NCBI GenBank assembly: GCA_028695895.1
Contig: JAQVIE010000089.1
Location: 1-5,936, forward strand
Length of the DNA stretch: 5,936 nt
Reading direction: 5' to 3'
From: Methanospirillum sp.
Lineage (GTDB): Archaea; Halobacteriota; Methanomicrobia; Methanomicrobiales; Methanospirillaceae
Shown: one piece after another, positions 1 to 5,699 of the stretch
Position numbering within the stretch: position 1 is the stretch's first letter
Layout: each line of letters begins with the position of its first letter
Notes under the pieces: model-generated
The model's database searches: none
Told to the model about the DNA's origin: nothing
The model's input: only the letters and a program-made list of their open reading frames with translations
Translations under genes and position numbers: made by a program

Positions 1-315
1 GGTTATTTTTTGAAACCATTCACTTATCTTCTTCCATTCTGCTATTCCGGCATTAGTGATTTTATACATTTTTATCTCTTTGGATTCATATTTGGACATT
101 TGAGCGATAATGTATCCCATTTCTTCTAATGCATCAAGATTAGAGTATAGACTACCATCATGAGCGTGTAATGCTCCCTTAATTTGTCGTGCAGTTACCC
201 ATTCTGGGGACATATCATTCAATGACCACAAAATCAATAACCGGATTAATGATACAACCTGTCCGTTGATTTCAGACGCATCCTTAATTATCTCAAAAAA
301 ATCATCTTTTCTCAT
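1..315 (-). CDS. Winged-helix transcriptional regulator, partial (3' end beyond left edge)
   Basis: An open frame of 105 codons starts at an ATG at 313-315 and reaches base 1 with no stop, so the C-terminus lies outside the window. The translation begins MRKDDFFEIIKDASEINGQ. It has a helix near residues 23-34 (IRLLILWSLND), a second near 41-49 (TARQIKGAL), a recognition helix near 53-66 (GSLYSNLDALEEMGY) and a wing ending in KMYKITNAG near 88-96. This is the layout of PadR- or ArsR-like winged-helix DNA-binding domains (compare the family pattern LYxxLxxLEExGYI...YxLTxxG). A weak Shine-Dalgarno match, GTGA, lies 7 bases upstream of the ATG, and an AT palindrome that could be the TATA element lies about 65 bases upstream. 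The role is inferred to be DNA-binding regulation; the effector and targets are unknown. The domain call is fairly secure, the subfamily is not. Confidence 0.8.
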   Translation of the reverse strand, partial: MRKDDFFEIIKDASEINGQVVSLIRLLILWSLNDMSPEWVTARQIKGALHAHDGSLYSNLDALEEMGYIIAQMSKYESKEIKMYKITNAGIAEWKKISEWFQKIT

Positions 316-377
316 TTTAATCTCACAAATCCCCACTTTATTTTTCGAGCAATTATTAGAATGCATTATGATATATG

Positions 378-393
378 TTATATTATATAATAT
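378..393 (-). promoter_or_regulatory. TATA-like element of the left-edge regulator gene
   Basis: This stretch contains a perfect 14-base palindrome, ATATTATATAATAT, at 380-393. It lies about 65 bases upstream of the regulator ATG at 315. An archaeal TATA box here would place the start site near 350-355 and give a short leader of about 40 bases. The palindrome could also be an operator overlapping the promoter. The assignment rests on position and AT pattern only. Confidence 0.4.
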
Positions 394-524
394 CCATGGT
401 TACCATCAGTTTCTTGTGTGTCTCTACAGGAAGTGGAACATCAATATTGCCTGTTCTATAGCACCCTGAAATTAAAATTGAATACATATGGGAGTCTATT
501 AATCCATTATCGGCTGGATTCACC

Positions 525-586
525 ACCTGAATAATAACGAATTTTGTTTTTTTCAGAAAAACCCGATATTTATCACTTATTCAGGT
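525..586. repeat. 10-base inverted repeat enclosing a smaller hairpin
   Basis: ACCTGAATAA at 525-534 is the exact reverse complement of TTATTCAGGT at 577-586. Between them lies a second potential hairpin, GTTTTT (546-551) with AAAAAC (557-562) and a 5-base loop. This could be a structured RNA, a regulator site or the ends of a tiny element. No function is known; the base pairing is seen directly. Confidence 0.55.
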
Positions 587-729
587 TATTCAATATGAAA
601 AAAGAGAAAAATTTTAATCTGTCTGGCATTATACGAAGGTCAGTTATATCGCGTGGCAGATCAGCAGAAAAAAAAATAAAAATTAAATTTGATATATTGT
701 GATGTATTTTTAAAAAATAATCTCTATTT

Positions 730-786
730 GGAGGATTAAAAGTGAAGATGAAAAAATTAATATCCCGGTATTCTAATTTTACCTGA
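730..786 (+). other. Strong ribosome binding site with a 14-codon ORF
   Basis: GGAGG at 730-734 stands 7 bases ahead of a GTG at 742. That frame codes for VKMKKLISRYSNFT and stops at TGA 784-786. An ATG at 748 in the same frame is a second possible start. The strong Shine-Dalgarno match is unusual for otherwise non-coding AT-rich DNA. It may be a leader peptide, a short genuine peptide or the stub of a gene whose body has been lost. After the TGA the frame stays open for 16 more codons to TAA at 835-837. No homology is recognised, and translation is not shown. Confidence 0.3.
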
Positions 787-791
787 TTTCT

Positions 792-811
792 GTTTCTTAA
801 ACTTAAGAAAC
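792..811. repeat. Interrupted palindrome, possible operator
   Basis: GTTTCTTAA (792-800) and TTAAGAAAC (803-811) are perfect 9-base arms around a 2-base centre. The 20-base size and compact centre suit a dimeric regulator's binding site better than an RNA hairpin. It begins 5 bases after the short ORF ending at 786 and lies about 210 bases upstream of the pilin gene. Which protein binds it, if any, is unknown. Confidence 0.5.
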
Positions 812-874
812 CCTATGATTTAGGCAGAAAAAAATAACTCATAATACCAGGTTTTTTTTAGTTGCCTAAATAGG
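812..874. repeat. Long inverted repeat with A-tract/T-tract core
   Basis: ATTTAGGCA (818-826) pairs perfectly with TGCCTAAAT (863-871). Alternatively CCTAT (812-816) can pair with ATAGG (870-874) if a few bases bulge. Inside, an A7 run (828-834) can pair with a T8 run (852-859), leaving a loop of about 17 bases. The transcript could therefore fold into one long, mostly AT hairpin about 150 bases upstream of the pilin start. A structured leader, a terminator-like element or a miniature mobile element are all possible. Confidence 0.5.
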
Positions 875-960
875 AAATGTTGTGAGATCTCTTTATACAG
901 GTAAGGGATATTCAATACATCAAACCGGGTTAGATATTTGGGATGTTTTTATTGAACAAA

Positions 961-969
961 ACATATACA
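961..969 (+). promoter_or_regulatory. Candidate TATA element for the pilin gene
   Basis: ACATATACA lies about 60 bases upstream of the pilin ATG. Start-site placement about 25 bases downstream would give a leader of roughly 30-35 bases containing the strong ribosome binding site. A second candidate, TTTATAC at 892-898, would give a leader near 100 bases. The sequence alone does not separate the two. Confidence 0.3.
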
Positions 970-1012
970 AAAACTTTCTTATGCTTTTGGTACATAGATT
1001 TCGTACGCACTC

Positions 1013-1024
1013 AGGAGGTGTGAT
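1013..1024 (+). promoter_or_regulatory. Strong ribosome binding site that fixes the pilin start
   Basis: AGGAGGTGTGAT closely matches the complement of the archaeal 16S rRNA tail (GGAGGTGAT). The GGAGG core ends 6 bases before the ATG at 1025. This is the best Shine-Dalgarno match in the window. It supports both the chosen start and a high translation rate. Confidence 0.85.
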
Positions 1025-1426
1025 ATGTACAAACGTGATGATGCAGTATCACCGGTTATCGGTGTTATCCTGATGGTGGCGATCACCGTTATTCTCGCTG
1101 CAGTGATTGCAGCATTTGTATTTGGTATGGCTGGTGGCGTAGACAAGACAAGAGTTGTCAGCGTTGTCGGTGAAAGAATAAGTGTAGATGAAATAAAAAT
1201 TACAAATTATGGCGGTCAGGATGCTGTCCAATTATTAGATGGAACAGATGCTTTTAACGTTTCAATTAATGGTGTCATTGTTGAAGCTGACCGAGGCGAA
1301 CTTACAAATATTGTTGGATCCATTGCATACTTTGAAGCAGAGGGTCCAGCTGGACAGGATGATGTGATTGTGACTGGTAATTTCCTGGATGGAAAACAGT
1401 CAGTTATATACTCATCAAAATTATAA
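1025..1426 (+). CDS. Archaeal type IV pilin precursor (Pilin_N/DUF1628 type)
   Basis: This 133-residue protein starts MYKRDDAVSPVIGV. A short charged leader (residues 1-6, KRDD) precedes an uninterrupted hydrophobic helix from about residue 8 to 36. That is the class III prepilin signature recognised by archaeal prepilin peptidases of the PibD/EppA group, with cleavage expected around residues 4-7 (exact site uncertain). The conserved VSPVIGV and ILMVAITVILAA core is typical of euryarchaeal type IV pilins. The helix both anchors the precursor in the membrane and packs the filament core. Residues 39-133 are polar and rich in beta-prone stretches, with no cysteine, and would form the exposed head. 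No pilus assembly ATPase (PilB type), PilC-type membrane protein or peptidase gene lies in the window, so the pilin must use machinery encoded elsewhere. Adhesion or surface attachment is the family role; it is inferred here. Confidence 0.9.
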   Translation: MYKRDDAVSPVIGVILMVAITVILAAVIAAFVFGMAGGVDKTRVVSVVGERISVDEIKITNYGGQDAVQLLDGTDAFNVSINGVIVEADRGELTNIVGSIAYFEAEGPAGQDDVIVTGNFLDGKQSVIYSSKL

Positions 1427-1450
1427 AATTATTTTTTTGTTCTTATTTAT
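1427..1450 (+). terminator. T-rich terminator after the pilin gene
   Basis: A T7 run (1432-1438) followed by more T-rich sequence begins 6 bases after the pilin TAA. T-tracts of this kind end transcription in archaea without needing a strong hairpin. Confidence 0.55.
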
Positions 1451-1698
1451 CTTCATTGATATATCAACCGTAATCATCGACAAGCAAAATCTGATCGATT
1501 ATGCTTGAACTAAAAAGATTACGGAATCAAAATTGTTGGTATATTCAACCGATTCCTAAACAAGACAATGTCTAACTCCTGATGCATTGTAGGCTGAAGT
1601 TGAGGTATATGATTTAGGAAAGAGTTCTGAGCTCCACTGAATAGTTATAAAATAATAGTTTTGCTTAAACTCATAGCAAATCAATTAATAATAATTAT

Positions 1699-1706
1699 AA
1701 AAAAAA
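1699..1706 (-). terminator. T8 terminator after rubrerythrin
   Basis: On the minus strand a run of eight T residues begins 3 bases past the rubrerythrin TAA (1710-1712) and is followed by further A/T-only sequence. No stable hairpin precedes it, which is usual for archaeal termination. Confidence 0.55.
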
Positions 1707-1709
1707 GAT

Positions 1710-2282
1710 TTAGTAGTTTTCACACCAAACTTCAAAGTATGCCTGTGCATGATCACACACAGGACAGGGAGAAGGTGCAATCTCTTCTTCATGGACATAT
1801 CCACAATTCCTGCACTTCCAGCTTATCTTTGAATCACGTTTGAATACCGTCCCATTCTCTACTGCTGCAAGAAGTTTTCTGAATCGTTTCTCATGAGATA
1901 CTTCAGCTTTTGCTACATTACGAAATGTCCTGGCAATTTCAGGAAAACCTTCTTTGTCCGCAGTTTCTGCAAAATCCGGATATAGAGTATCCCATTCATG
2001 ATTTTCTCCATCTGCTGCATCTTTCAGGTTTTCTGCAGTAGTTTTTATCATTCCTGATGGATAGGATGAAGTTATTTCCGCTTCTCCTCCTGGCAGTAGT
2101 TTGAAAAAAAGTTTTGCATGTTCTTTTTCATTATCTGCTGTTTCATTAAAGAATGCAGAGATCTGTTCGTATCCTTCTTTTTTTGCAACGCTTGCAAAAT
2201 AATTATACCTCATCCTTGCCTGTGACTCTCCTGCAAATGCTGCAAGGAGGTTCTTTTCAGTCTGACTTCCTTTTAATTCCAT
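1710..2282 (-). CDS. rbr: Rubrerythrin (peroxide-reducing diiron/rubredoxin protein)
   Basis: This 190-residue protein is the usual length for classical rubrerythrin. Residues 1-140 form a ferritin-like four-helix domain with the expected diiron ligands: E19 (AGES), E52 and H55 (NEKEH), E93 and E96 (GENHEW), and E127 with H130 (EVSH). Residues 155-186 form a C-terminal rubredoxin domain with C157, C160, C173 and C176 (CxxC-x12-CxxC) binding one iron. The family reduces hydrogen peroxide in the cytoplasm of anaerobes, passing electrons from the rubredoxin centre to the diiron site. I chose the ATG at 2280-2282 because TTGAGG lies 9 bases upstream. An in-frame TTG at 2295-2297 would add five residues but overlaps that ribosome binding site. 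The metalloregulator gene lies 156 bases upstream on the same strand. All metal ligands are intact, so the protein should be active. Confidence 0.96.
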   Translation of the reverse strand: MELKGSQTEKNLLAAFAGESQARMRYNYFASVAKKEGYEQISAFFNETADNEKEHAKLFFKLLPGGEAEITSSYPSGMIKTTAENLKDAADGENHEWDTLYPDFAETADKEGFPEIARTFRNVAKAEVSHEKRFRKLLAAVENGTVFKRDSKISWKCRNCGYVHEEEIAPSPCPVCDHAQAYFEVWCENY

Positions 2283-2343
2283 GATAGGATGCCTCAATTC
2301 ATAACTCTGATAGCTATGCCTTACTTAAATTGTCTGCTCTGGG

Positions 2344-2355
2344 TCAATAAATAGA
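2344..2355 (-). promoter_or_regulatory. Candidate TATA element for rubrerythrin
   Basis: Read on the minus strand, TCTATTTATTGA lies about 65 bases upstream of the rubrerythrin ATG. A start site about 25 bases downstream would give a leader of roughly 40 bases. Its presence suggests rubrerythrin can be transcribed separately from the upstream regulator gene. The call rests on sequence and spacing only. Confidence 0.4.
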
Positions 2356-2438
2356 TGACAGATCAGAGATATGTCAATGCGTTAATATGGCCGATTATCC
2401 AGTCATTCTAATCTTTTTCATCATAAAAACAGATTATT

Positions 2439-2876
2439 TCATTCTTTTTTCTGCACCCTTTTTTCTAAACGTTTTTTCAGAACAGGATCTTTATTACAAT
2501 CCATTATAAATTCAACCAGTCCAAGGAGTTTTTCATATGATTCGGTTGATAACCCATGTTCCATTATACATGCATCACGATCTGCAATGTCTTCATCAAC
2601 CCCAAGTAGTTCAAGGAGATTTCTAAGCACTTCATGAGACTGCCTGGTTCTCTCTGCTATGTTTCTCCCTTTATCAGTCAGTGTAACTCCACCATATGGT
2701 TCGTAATTTACAAAACCCATCTCTTGCAGACGTTTGAATCCATCGGTTACTGTGGCAGGGGTTATCTGAAGTGCTGCTGCTATATCCCTGGATTGAGCAT
2801 ATCCTTTTTCCTGTGATATTTCATGGATCACCTCAAGGAGATCCTCATTTCTTCTTGTAACTTTCTCTTCAGTCAT
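2439..2876 (-). CDS. DtxR/MntR-family metal-dependent transcriptional repressor
   Basis: This 145-residue protein has the two core domains of the family. An N-terminal winged helix spans residues 8-75, with recognition helix TPATVTDGFKRLQEMGF at 39-55 and wing YGGVTLTDKG at 61-70. A helical dimerisation and metal-binding domain spans residues 76-140. There is no C-terminal SH3-like domain, so it resembles the short MntR form rather than full DtxR/IdeR. Aligned by eye to Bacillus MntR with a constant offset of four, the metal ligands are D12, E15, H81, C103, E106 and H107. C103 replaces the MntR Glu99 and matches DtxR Cys102, so the site is mixed. Such proteins bind operators when loaded with Fe(II) or Mn(II) and repress metal uptake genes. 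The neighbours, a cation ATPase upstream and rubrerythrin downstream, fit a metal and oxidative-stress role. No clear Shine-Dalgarno precedes the ATG, so the message may have a short leader. The exact metal is unresolved. Confidence 0.9.
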   Translation of the reverse strand: MTEEKVTRRNEDLLEVIHEISQEKGYAQSRDIAAALQITPATVTDGFKRLQEMGFVNYEPYGGVTLTDKGRNIAERTRQSHEVLRNLLELLGVDEDIADRDACIMEHGLSTESYEKLLGLVEFIMDCNKDPVLKKRLEKRVQKKE

Positions 2877-2907
2877 AATTCATTAATATGGAAATGATTA
2901 TTCATAT

Positions 2908-2935
2908 GTGTAACAAGCAGGTAAACATTATATTT
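2908..2935 (-). promoter_or_regulatory. Candidate promoter and operator of the metalloregulator gene
   Basis: On the minus strand AAATATAAT (2927-2935) lies about 55 bases upstream of the regulator ATG and is a plausible TATA element. Between it and the gene, plus-strand GTGTAACAAGCAGGT (2908-2922) forms part of a rough dyad (TGTGTAAC/GTAAACA) at the place where an autoregulatory operator would sit. A near copy occurs at 5907-5922, upstream of the ATPase. Binding is inferred, not shown. Confidence 0.35.
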
Positions 2936-3042
2936 CTACCACCATAAAATCATCAGAATTGCATTATGTTATTAAACATAGGACAAGCTGCTTCAAATCT
3001 TTGTGATGATTACATATGAATCAGCAACGATAAATATTATTC

Positions 3043-3087
3043 AAAAAAGGTATATAATGCCATAATATTAAAATATTTGTACAAAAA
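3043..3087 (-). terminator. T-rich termination region after the ATPase
   Basis: Read on the minus strand, T5 (3083-3087) directly follows the ATPase TAA. It is followed by a 10-base palindrome, TTTGTACAAA (3076-3085), AT-rich sequence and T6 (3043-3048). This is a plausible archaeal terminator, possibly partial, before the regulator's own promoter. Confidence 0.4.
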
Positions 3088-5622
3088 TTAGATTTTATTA
3101 TATTCATGGCTGTCAGGTGTTGAATAAAATACAAATTTCACCAGCTCTGTGCATACAAAAAATACAACAACCAGACCAAGTATAATGCAAAGATGTGAAG
3201 CGGAAGGAGGATAAAAATGGAAAAGGGCTTTTCCTATAACAGTATACGGAAGCAGGACAGTTGCAAGAAAAGCAACAGAGGAAAGAAGAAGAACATATCC
3301 TGAAGGTCGTGTTCCCTTAAAAAAAGGCAATTTAGTCCTTATCGAAAAGAGGAATACCAGTTCAATCAGGATACTTCCGATAAACCAGTTTGTCTGAAGA
3401 ATTCTCTCTCCTTCATACATGAACAGAACAAAAAACATAAGATCAAATATGGTTACAATCACTCCAAAGAGGGTTGCAGTAAGAACAATATCACGGAATT
3501 CATATTTTCCAGGTTTGTTTATCTCATTTTCATCCACACTATCTGTAGCGATGGAGATCATGGGAGAGTCAGACAGAAGGTTTACCAATAATATCTGGAT
3601 CGGAAGCATTGGAAGAAATGGAATGAACATAGAGCCTATTGCAATTGCATAAAAATGACCAAAATTGGAAGCCAGGGTTGCTTTCAGATACTTGATACTA
3701 TTTGCAAAAACACTTCTTCCACTCTCGATTCCGTCAATTATCACTTCCAGGTTCTTTTGAAGTAGTATGATGTCTGCAGCTTCCCTTGCGATATCTGCTG
3801 CACTTTCAACTACCATTGAAACACCTGCAAGTTTCAAAGCCGGTGCATCATTGATACCCTCTCCTAAAAAACCGACAACAAATGTTCTTTGAAGGATATC
3901 CACTATTTCATATTTCTGTTCAGGAGTAACTCGGGCAATAACGGCATATCTTCTGACAGCTTCTGCCCGTTCTTTTTCCGACAGATTCTGTAAAGCAGAA
4001 CCGGTAATAACCAGACCAGGATCATTTATAAGCCCAATTTGAACCCCGACCGCTCCTGCAACCTCCGGGCTGTCTCCAGTAATGATTTTTACTGAAATAC
4101 CCAGCTTTTTTGCTTTTTCAACCGCATGAAACGTGGAGGGTTTGACAGGATCAGTAAAGGCGATTGCACCCAGAAATTCAAGACCCTGTTCATCTTCAGG
4201 AGAAATACTTACTTTATCCTTTGAGAATACCCGTTTTGCAAAGGCGATTGTCCGTTCTCCTCTTTTACCCTTATCATTGATCCATTGCTCAACCCCGGTC
4301 CTGTCAATGTCGGAAAGAGAAGACAGAGCAATGATTATCTCTGGTGCACCACGAACAATTAGGATGGTTTTTGAACTATCCCTGACAAGAACAGCATTTC
4401 TCCGCCTCATTGGATCAAAAGGCAGTTCCATAAGCCGGTGAAGGTTATCCTCCGACAAAATCTGCTGTTTTATAACTTCATTTTCTATTGCAATATCAAA
4501 AGGCTCGACCTTTTCCACCGTTTCAGCAATGGTAAGAGCAGCATATGACAGGAGATCCTGGTGAAAATTAGGGGAATAATCAGTCACATTAAGAGAGTTT
4601 TCGGTCAGGGTCCCGGTCTTGTCGGAACATAATATCTCTATACCCCCAAAATCCTCAATGGCAGTGAGTCGTTTTACAATTACCTTCTGTTTTGCAAGCT
4701 TCTGGGCACCCCTGGAAAGAGAGACCGTGGTTACTACAGGAAGAGCTTCTGGGACCACGCTTACCACGAGAGCTATACAAAAAACTATTAGTTCAAAAAT
4801 ATCGGCATTATCACCTTTTATTATCAGGTTTGCAAGGAAGAGTAAAACCAGAGTAACAAGGACCATCTGAAGGATAAATTTACTTAACCGGCTGATCCCT
4901 TTGGAATATTCACTTTCTTTTGTCGTCTCCACGGTCAGCTTTGCTATCCTGCCCATGGTAGTGCAGGGGCCGGTCTCAAGAACAAGAGCAGTTGCTTCTC
5001 CCTCAACAACCGATGTACCACTGAAGAGAAGATTATGGCTTTCATATATATTTTCAGGCGGGAGACTAAGGGTCTCTCCATATTTTAAGACAGGAATGGA
5101 TTCACCAGTCAGAGTCGTCTCATTTACTATGAGGTGGTTTGTGTTTATCACCCGGAGATCTGCAGGAATGATATCCCCGGTTGCAAGATTGATAATATCT
5201 CCCCTGACAAGATACCGTGATTCGATTTTTTGCCATACATTATTCCTTTTTACACTGCTCCGAAGGCTGATGTACTGCTCTAATGCCCTGATCGATCGTT
5301 CGGATTTATGTTCCTGGTAAAAACCCAGACCTGCATTGATACATACAAAACCGACAATTATTGCTGCATCAATATGTTCACCGATTGCATATACTATGAC
5401 AGCAGCGACCATTAACAGATAAATAAAAGGAGATTTGAACTGTCTGATTGCAATTTCCCACCATTTTATCCGGATAGTAATAATTTCGTTCAAACCATCT
5501 CTTTGGAGAATAGTTCTGGCATTATCCTGGGACATACCCTCTGTCAATGAGGTTTGAAATTTCTCCTGAAGTTGCTCTAAGGAGAGTGATGCATTAGTGA
5601 AAATGTCCTGTTTAATATCCAT
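3088..5622 (-). CDS. P-type cation-transporting ATPase, P3-type MgtA-like
   Basis: This 844-residue membrane pump has all P-type ATPase domains in order. Residues about 8-55 form the N-terminal cation-ATPase segment (GLNEI at 43-47). Helices M1-M2 lie near 64-102, the actuator domain carries TGES at 172-175, and M3-M4 lie near 246-299 with PEALP at 291-295. The phosphorylation motif CSDKTGT puts the catalytic aspartate at D334. The nucleotide domain has FDPMRRR at 402-408 and RGAPE at 424-428, followed by TGDS at 515-518 and the hinge motif GEGIND at 587-592. M5-M10 span about 648-832, ten helices in total. The AKQKVIVKRLTAIEDFG segment and the FIPFLPMLP with NLLSD (N681, D685) segment resemble P3B magnesium transporters of the MgtA group; length is slightly short for MgtA. 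Probable role is ATP-driven divalent cation transport, perhaps Mg(II). Specificity and direction are inferred. A weak AGGGA precedes the ATG. The regulator gene 211 bases downstream hints at a metal other than Mg. Confidence 0.88.
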   Translation of the reverse strand: MDIKQDIFTNASLSLEQLQEKFQTSLTEGMSQDNARTILQRDGLNEIITIRIKWWEIAIRQFKSPFIYLLMVAAVIVYAIGEHIDAAIIVGFVCINAGLGFYQEHKSERSIRALEQYISLRSSVKRNNVWQKIESRYLVRGDIINLATGDIIPADLRVINTNHLIVNETTLTGESIPVLKYGETLSLPPENIYESHNLLFSGTSVVEGEATALVLETGPCTTMGRIAKLTVETTKESEYSKGISRLSKFILQMVLVTLVLLFLANLIIKGDNADIFELIVFCIALVVSVVPEALPVVTTVSLSRGAQKLAKQKVIVKRLTAIEDFGGIEILCSDKTGTLTENSLNVTDYSPNFHQDLLSYAALTIAETVEKVEPFDIAIENEVIKQQILSEDNLHRLMELPFDPMRRRNAVLVRDSSKTILIVRGAPEIIIALSSLSDIDRTGVEQWINDKGKRGERTIAFAKRVFSKDKVSISPEDEQGLEFLGAIAFTDPVKPSTFHAVEKAKKLGISVKIITGDSPEVAGAVGVQIGLINDPGLVITGSALQNLSEKERAEAVRRYAVIARVTPEQKYEIVDILQRTFVVGFLGEGINDAPALKLAGVSMVVESAADIAREAADIILLQKNLEVIIDGIESGRSVFANSIKYLKATLASNFGHFYAIAIGSMFIPFLPMLPIQILLVNLLSDSPMISIATDSVDENEINKPGKYEFRDIVLTATLFGVIVTIFDLMFFVLFMYEGERILQTNWFIGSILIELVFLFSIRTKLPFFKGTRPSGYVLLLSSVAFLATVLLPYTVIGKALFHFYPPSASHLCIILGLVVVFFVCTELVKFVFYSTPDSHEYNKI

Positions 5623-5699
5623 GGTTTGTCCCTATGTGGTGATGCCTTTTTTAATGGAAATGATTTTACAGAGTGAAAAAGATGAATATGTCTCTTCAG

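Larger units (their letters stand above)
316..1024. other. Long AT-rich intergenic region rich in inverted repeats
   Basis: About 700 bases separate the divergent regulator and pilin genes. I see no frame here with convincing protein character. Two short plus-strand ORFs exist: 595-702 (35 codons, basic, weak AGGT upstream) and 742-786 (14 codons, strong GGAGG upstream). The region also contains a small hairpin at 501-520 (AATCCA/TGGATT), a 10-base inverted repeat at 525-534/577-586, a 20-base interrupted palindrome at 792-811 and a long inverted repeat at 812-874. Together they suggest regulatory DNA, a structured transcript or remains of a mobile or deleted element. No tRNA, rRNA or CRISPR array is visible. 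Confidence 0.6.
1427..1709. other. Convergent intergenic spacer with nested inverted repeats
   Basis: The spacer between the converging pilin and rubrerythrin genes has T-tracts at both ends. Its middle holds nested inverted repeats: GGAATC/GATTCC (1523-1528/1551-1556), TTCCTAAA/TTTAGGAA (1553-1560/1613-1620) and ACAATG/CATTGT (1565-1570/1585-1590). Short protein-like stretches occur, for example a 24-codon frame at 1501-1575 (MLELKRLRNQNCWYIQ...) and an interrupted frame near 1575-1640 containing AEVEVYDLGKSSELH. These could be decayed coding remains, but I cannot tie them to any family. No intact gene is seen. Confidence 0.5.

Noticed and set aside
266..469. 67-codon plus-strand frame
   Set aside because: It overlaps the start of the better supported minus-strand winged-helix gene and its promoter, has no ribosome binding site and no recognisable motif.
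595..702. 35-codon basic plus-strand frame as a gene
   Set aside because: Only a weak AGGT upstream, low-complexity lysine-rich end and no recognisable motif; kept only as a note in the spacer description.
316..1024. CRISPR array, tRNA or riboswitch in the long spacer
   Set aside because: The repeats are inverted rather than regularly spaced direct repeats, and no tRNA arms or familiar riboswitch core can be seen.
882..1073. 63-codon plus-strand frame ahead of the pilin
   Set aside because: It runs out of frame into the pilin coding sequence across its strong ribosome binding site and has no family resemblance.
2283..2297. Five-residue N-terminal extension of rubrerythrin from a TTG
   Set aside because: The TTG overlaps the TTGAGG ribosome binding site of the ATG at 2282, and the ATG start gives the normal family N-terminus.
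3000..3030. GTGATGA resembling a box C of an archaeal C/D guide RNA
   Set aside because: No matching CTGA box D at suitable spacing, so it does not make a C/D RNA.
3419..5320. Several plus-strand frames of 77-139 codons inside the ATPase gene
   Set aside because: They are antisense shadows of a clear, motif-complete ATPase and have no independent support.
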